From: Chthonomonas sp. UBA2017
GTDB taxonomy: Bacteria > Armatimonadota > Fimbriimonadia > Fimbriimonadales > Fimbriimonadaceae
Assembly (NCBI GenBank): GCA_002335425.1
Contig: DDCB01000019.1
Span: 1-64,000, forward strand
DNA length: 64,000 bases
Direction of reading: 5' to 3'
Under the pieces are notes generated by a model. That model did no database searches. It saw nothing but the letters and a program-made list of their open reading frames with translations, and was not told the DNA's origin. Positions 61,107-64,000 of the stretch are shown piece by piece; position 1 is the first letter of the stretch; each line of letters begins with the position of its first letter. Both the position numbers and the translations under genes were made by a program.

Positions 61107-61361
61107 ATGGCAGATCCCAAAGACGTCGAAGCGACCAAAGCCGCCCGCCGTGAATTTAGCAAGCGCGCGGTGGACATCTCCCAAGCGGACTTGCGTGTGA
61201 TGCACGGGGTGGTCTATCTCCGGGGCACGGTGAAGGCGATGCGCTCCGGCGATGGCGCGATGGGCGGCGACCTGCGGTCCGAAGTCGAGGTGATCGCGCG
61301 CGTTTTGCGCCAAAAAGCCGGGATTCGCGACGTCGTCATCGACGTCACGTATCGCGGCTAG
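61107..61361 (+). CDS. Small protein with a BON-like segment
   Basis: The product is 84 aa. A basic helix (ATKAARREFSKRAVDI) is followed by strand-like segments VMHGVVYLRGTVKAM and VEVIARVLRQKAGIRDVVIDVTYRG, which match the BON-domain pattern (V-x-L-x-G-x-V, then helix, then GV-x-x-V). BON domains bind phospholipids or small ligands; here only one is present. It is last in the plus-strand run that begins at 56112. Confidence 0.6.
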   Translation: MADPKDVEATKAARREFSKRAVDISQADLRVMHGVVYLRGTVKAMRSGDGAMGGDLRSEVEVIARVLRQKAGIRDVVIDVTYRG

Positions 61362-61382
61362 GATTCATCTCGGCCCAGATTC

Positions 61383-62681
61383 TCAGCTCAAGCGCGGCGA
61401 GAGTCGGCCAAATCCTCGGGCTCCAGCATAGACGGCGGCGCTCCCGAGCATCTCCTCGATCCGCAAGAGTTCGTTATACTTGGCCACTCGGTCGGTGCGG
61501 CTGGGGGCACCGGTCTTAATCTGCCCGCAGTTCGTCGCGACCGCGAGGTGAGCGATCGTGGCGTCTTCGGTTTCGCCGCTTCGGTGGCTCATGACCGAGG
61601 TGTACTGATTTCGAGTGGCGAGGTCGACCGCGGCCAGGGTCTCGGTGAGGGAGCCGATCTGGTTGACCTTGACGAGGATCGAGTTGCCACAACCCCGGTC
61701 GATGCCTTCTTGGAGTCGGTTGACGTTCGTGACGAAAAGATCATCTCCAACAATCTGGACGCGGTCCCCGATCGCCTGAGTCAGGGCAGCCCAGCCGTCC
61801 CAGTCGTCCTCCGAAAGCCCATCCTCGATGCTGAGAATCGGGTATTTCTCGCAAAGGCTCGCCAGATATTCGACTTGGGCAGCGGGCGTTCTCTCGCGCA
61901 CGTCTCCGGCCTTGTATCGATAAACTCCACCCTCATAGAATTCTGTAGCGGCCGCGTCGATGCCGAGCCAGACCTGCTTGCCGGGCTCGTATCCGGCTTT
62001 GTCGATGGCCTCCAGAATGTAGTCAAAGGCAAGCTCTTGGGAAGCCAGATTCGGAGCAAAGCCCCCTTCATCGCCGACAGCGGTATTCAGCCCGCGGGCC
62101 TTGAGGACACTCTTGAGGGCGTGGAAAATCTCTACTCCGCATCGCAAGCCTTCGGCAAAGCTCGAAGCCTGAACCGGCAAGACCATGAACTCTTGAAAGT
62201 CAACGTTGGAATCGGCGTGCTGTCCTCCATTCAGGATGTTCAGCATCGGCACCGGCAACGTGCAGGCGCTGGTCCCACCGACGTAGCGAAAGAGCTGGAG
62301 CCCGGTCGCTTGAGCGGCCGCCTTCGAGACCGCCAAGCTCACCGCCAGGATCGCATTCGCGCCAAAGCGACTCTTATTCGGCGTGCCGTCCAGCTCTAAG
62401 AGGAAAGCGTCGATCGACCGCTGATCCGTGGCATCTCGCTCAAGCAGGGCCGGGGCCAAGACCTCATTGACGTTCTCAACGGCTTGGATCACGCCCTTTC
62501 CGTTGAATCTTTTTGGGTCCCCGTCGCGCAGCTCGACCGCCTCATGAGCCCCGGTGCTCGCTCCGCTGGGGACCGCCGCTCGACCAAAAGAGCCATCTTC
62601 CAGGTGGACATCCACCTCCACCGTGGGATTGCCCCGACTGTCCAGAATCTCACGCGCAACGATGTCGATGATCACGGCCAT
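61383..62681 (-). CDS. eno: Enolase
   Basis: The product is 432 aa. It converts 2-phosphoglycerate to phosphoenolpyruvate. Motifs: AREILDSRGNPTVEVDVHLE, PSGASTGAHEAVELRDGD, NVDFQEFMVLPV, AVGDEGGFAPNL, ILSIEDGLSEDDWDGW, ILVKVNQIGSLTETL and SHRSGETEDATIAHLAVA; the metal ligands and catalytic Lys/Glu are present. Length is normal. The gene is convergent with the BON-like gene and follows the fasciclin gene. Confidence 0.97.
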   Translation of the reverse strand: MAVIIDIVAREILDSRGNPTVEVDVHLEDGSFGRAAVPSGASTGAHEAVELRDGDPKRFNGKGVIQAVENVNEVLAPALLERDATDQRSIDAFLLELDGTPNKSRFGANAILAVSLAVSKAAAQATGLQLFRYVGGTSACTLPVPMLNILNGGQHADSNVDFQEFMVLPVQASSFAEGLRCGVEIFHALKSVLKARGLNTAVGDEGGFAPNLASQELAFDYILEAIDKAGYEPGKQVWLGIDAAATEFYEGGVYRYKAGDVRERTPAAQVEYLASLCEKYPILSIEDGLSEDDWDGWAALTQAIGDRVQIVGDDLFVTNVNRLQEGIDRGCGNSILVKVNQIGSLTETLAAVDLATRNQYTSVMSHRSGETEDATIAHLAVATNCGQIKTGAPSRTDRVAKYNELLRIEEMLGSAAVYAGARGFGRLSPRLS

Positions 62682-62722
62682 GACTCTATTTTGGTGCTTT
62701 TGCCCGGAGTTTGCCTACCTCG

Positions 62723-62764
62723 AAAGAAAAAGATCAGCCCTCCCGCGAGCGGAAAGGCTGATCT
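62723..62764 (-). terminator. Intrinsic terminator of the fasciclin gene
   Basis: On the minus strand AGATCAGCC and GGCTGATCT form a 9-bp stem with a 16-base loop, followed by TTTTTCTTT. It lies between the fasciclin gene and eno. Confidence 0.85.
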
Positions 62765-62790
62765 CGCCTCAAAGGGTTGGGGAGAGAGAC

Positions 62791-63270
62791 TTACTTCGGC
62801 AACAAAACGCCGTCAATCACGTGGATGACGCCGTTCGTGGCAACGATGTCGGTCTTCACGACGTTCACGTTTCCGTTCAGTCGGACCTTGCCGTTATGAA
62901 CTCGGATCGTGACGTCTTGGCCTTGGACGGTCTTCGCCTTCTTCAGTTTGACCACGTCCTTGGCCATGACGTTGCCGCTCACGACGTGATACGTGAGAAC
63001 CTTCGTCAGAGCTTTCTTGTCCTTTCCAAGAGCTTCGAGGGTTGCCTTCGGGACCTTCGCGAAAGCGGCATCCGTCGGAGCAAAAACGGTGAATGGGCCC
63101 TTGCCCTTCAGGGTGTCCACCAGGCCAGCGCTGGTCAAGAGCGAAGCCAGCGTCTTGAACGTGCCCGCACCCACGGCGGTGTCGACGATGTCTTGCTTCG
63201 GAGCGTTGGCGACCGAGGTCATAGCCAAAGCGAACACGGAGACGGCAACGAGAGAGATCTTCTTTAACAT
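62791..63270 (-). CDS. Secreted fasciclin-domain protein
   Basis: The product is 159 aa. A signal peptide covers about 1-22 (cleavage near SVANA). A single FAS1 domain follows: VGAGTFKTLASLLTSAGLVDTL (in part), GKGPFTVFAPTDAAFAKVP, LTKVLTYHVVSGNVMAKD and the terminal VIHVIDGVLLPK. FAS1 domains mediate adhesion or surface binding. AGGAAG precedes the ATG. It ends with a clear terminator before eno. Confidence 0.95.
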   Translation of the reverse strand: MLKKISLVAVSVFALAMTSVANAPKQDIVDTAVGAGTFKTLASLLTSAGLVDTLKGKGPFTVFAPTDAAFAKVPKATLEALGKDKKALTKVLTYHVVSGNVMAKDVVKLKKAKTVQGQDVTIRVHNGKVRLNGNVNVVKTDIVATNGVIHVIDGVLLPK

Positions 63271-63377
63271 GGTTTCTTCCTAGTCCTCAAGAACGCCGTT
63301 TCCAGCGCCCTCACCAGCGACTACGAAGAATTACTGTGCAGTGTTCCCGTCTTTTTTAATATCAGTGATAAAAAGTC

Positions 63378-63794
63378 CTATTTCTGCTTCACGTGGCGGA
63401 TCGATTCGTCTCCATAGTAGAGCGTGAACTCATCTTTGCCGTTGAAAACGATCCTTTGGACATTGTCGAGGTTCATGTTTTCAATCGCCTGGACTCGGCC
63501 GAGTCCTTCGAGCGACCGCCCGTTCACGATGATGTCTTCGATGGTGGTCGTGAGCTTGTCGCCTTCGATTTTCCATCGGCCCCGAGAGACCATCGACTGC
63601 TGGCCTTCTTGGGTCTTGCCCGACATCGTGCGCTCCATCGTCCCATTGGCTCGGTAGGTGACGTAGGCGTTCGGAATCGGGTCTTGGCCTCGATAGGGAA
63701 GCCACGTGCCGACAATCGGACTCGACGAGCCTCCGCATCCCCAGAGGCCCAAGGTCAAACCGAGCAGAATCAGAACCGACAAGCGCCGTGCCAT
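63378..63794 (-). CDS. Putative lipoprotein
   Basis: The product is 138 aa. The N-terminus is a lipoprotein signal with lipobox LWGC (Cys20). The mature part is a small beta domain: IVGTWLPYRGQD, AYVTYRANGTMERTM, SRGRWKIEGDKLTTTIED and a C-terminal FTLYYGDESIRHV, similar to lipocalin-like DUFs that start with a GTW motif. Function unknown. It is divergent from the crotonase gene; both starts look leaderless. Confidence 0.75.
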   Translation of the reverse strand: MARRLSVLILLGLTLGLWGCGGSSSPIVGTWLPYRGQDPIPNAYVTYRANGTMERTMSGKTQEGQQSMVSRGRWKIEGDKLTTTIEDIIVNGRSLEGLGRVQAIENMNLDNVQRIVFNGKDEFTLYYGDESIRHVKQK

Positions 63795-63800
63795 GTCGCT

Positions 63801-63806
63801 ATTGTA
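63801..63806 (-). promoter_or_regulatory. -10 hexamer of the lipoprotein gene, leaderless geometry
   Basis: TACAAT on the minus strand lies 6 nt before the ATG at 63794; the 6 nt (AGCGAC) contain no Shine-Dalgarno sequence. Confidence 0.5.
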
Positions 63807-63825
63807 ACGGTTCCGGGCGGTGCCA

Positions 63826-63831
63826 TACTAT
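63826..63831 (+). promoter_or_regulatory. -10 hexamer of the crotonase gene, leaderless geometry
   Basis: TACTAT is 5 nt before the ATG at 63837 with CTCTC between. The divergent lipoprotein promoter starts 20 bp away. Confidence 0.45.
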
Positions 63832-63836
63832 CTCTC

Positions 63837-64000
63837 ATGCTCCAGATCGACGCCCAAGGACCCGTGCTCCTGGCCCAAATCGACCGCCCGGATGTGCGGA
63901 ATGCCTTCAACGACACTCTGATCGCGGCGCTGACCGAGCTCTTTGTGGGTCTCAAGCCCGAAGTTCGGGTTGTGGTCCTTTCGGGCAACGGGCCGACCTT
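63837..64000 (+). CDS. Enoyl-CoA hydratase/isomerase (crotonase) family, cut by window edge
   Basis: Only the first 54 codons are visible. MLQIDAQGPVLLAQIDRPDV, RNAFNDTLIAALTELF and VRVVVLSGNGPT match the N-terminal beta strands of crotonases, where RP-x-x-x-NAF(N/D) and VVVLSG(A/N)G are characteristic. The substrate cannot be assigned from this part. The start has no Shine-Dalgarno sequence. Confidence 0.85.
   Translation, partial: MLQIDAQGPVLLAQIDRPDVRNAFNDTLIAALTELFVGLKPEVRVVVLSGNGPT

Noticed and set aside
62679..62688. TAGAGT before the eno ATG as another leaderless -10
   Set aside because: The spacing is one nucleotide, too short for a transcription start at or before the ATG.

Overview
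The window is bacterial chromosome with moderately high GC, densely packed and mostly housekeeping. It reads like a member of the Armatimonadota (Fimbriimonas-like). That placement is an inference from the combination of CIRCE-controlled groESL, a HAIR/HspR-controlled dnaJ, secreted proteins ending in dockerin-like or PEP-CTERM tails, fused ispDF, a YitJ-type methionine synthase/MTHFR and an ispDF-hpf cluster. No rRNA, tRNA, CRISPR array, integrase or complete insertion sequence was recognised.

Layout. 1-5 kb: a truncated secreted repeat protein, a small redoxin operon and gcvT. 5-8.2 kb: pheT (lacking its tRNA-binding OB domain) and a membrane protein. 8.2-10 kb: a HAIR-controlled dnaJ-hspR operon. 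10-16 kb: uppS, yitJ, a metalloprotease, purF and an acetyl-esterase on the minus strand. 16-19.5 kb: an accessory, more AT-rich stretch with a dockerin-tagged secreted protein, a cytosolic trypsin-like protease and a four-helix-bundle protein, punctuated by C-rich hairpins. 19.5-28 kb: groESL with CIRCE, a structured non-coding stretch, a secreted protein and rpoC without rpoB. 28-34 kb: a PEP-CTERM protein, gltX, pheS, an alkyltransferase-like protein, a 21-bp tandem repeat and a LON-domain protein. 34-40.5 kb: an orphan histidine kinase, the rpoZ-dnaJ-prmA-rsmE operon and an amidohydrolase. 40.5-49 kb: ahcY under an SAH riboswitch, an aminotransferase, an STN-domain protein, a cupin and topA. 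49-54 kb: transglutaminase-yacL-ispDF-hpf, comF. 54-64 kb: a LuxR-type HTH protein, a galactokinase-like protein, a peptidase-mnmA-transporter-peroxidase run, eno, a fasciclin protein, a lipoprotein and a truncated crotonase.

How the parts work together. AhcY and YitJ are two steps of the methyl cycle (SAH to homocysteine to methionine), and ahcY is switched on by its own substrate through a riboswitch. Chaperones are split between two repressor systems: a CIRCE site at groESL (HrcA, not in the window) and HAIR sites at dnaJ-hspR. A second dnaJ sits with the omega subunit and two translation-machinery methyltransferases. Several genes have a -10 hexamer only 5-7 nt before the start codon and no Shine-Dalgarno sequence, which points to widespread leaderless transcripts.

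Most interesting: the leaderless-start pattern, the OB-less PheT, the riboswitch and paired heat-shock operators, the AT-rich protease/four-helix pair with inverted nonamer arrays, and a compact set of hairpins at 21.7 kb.
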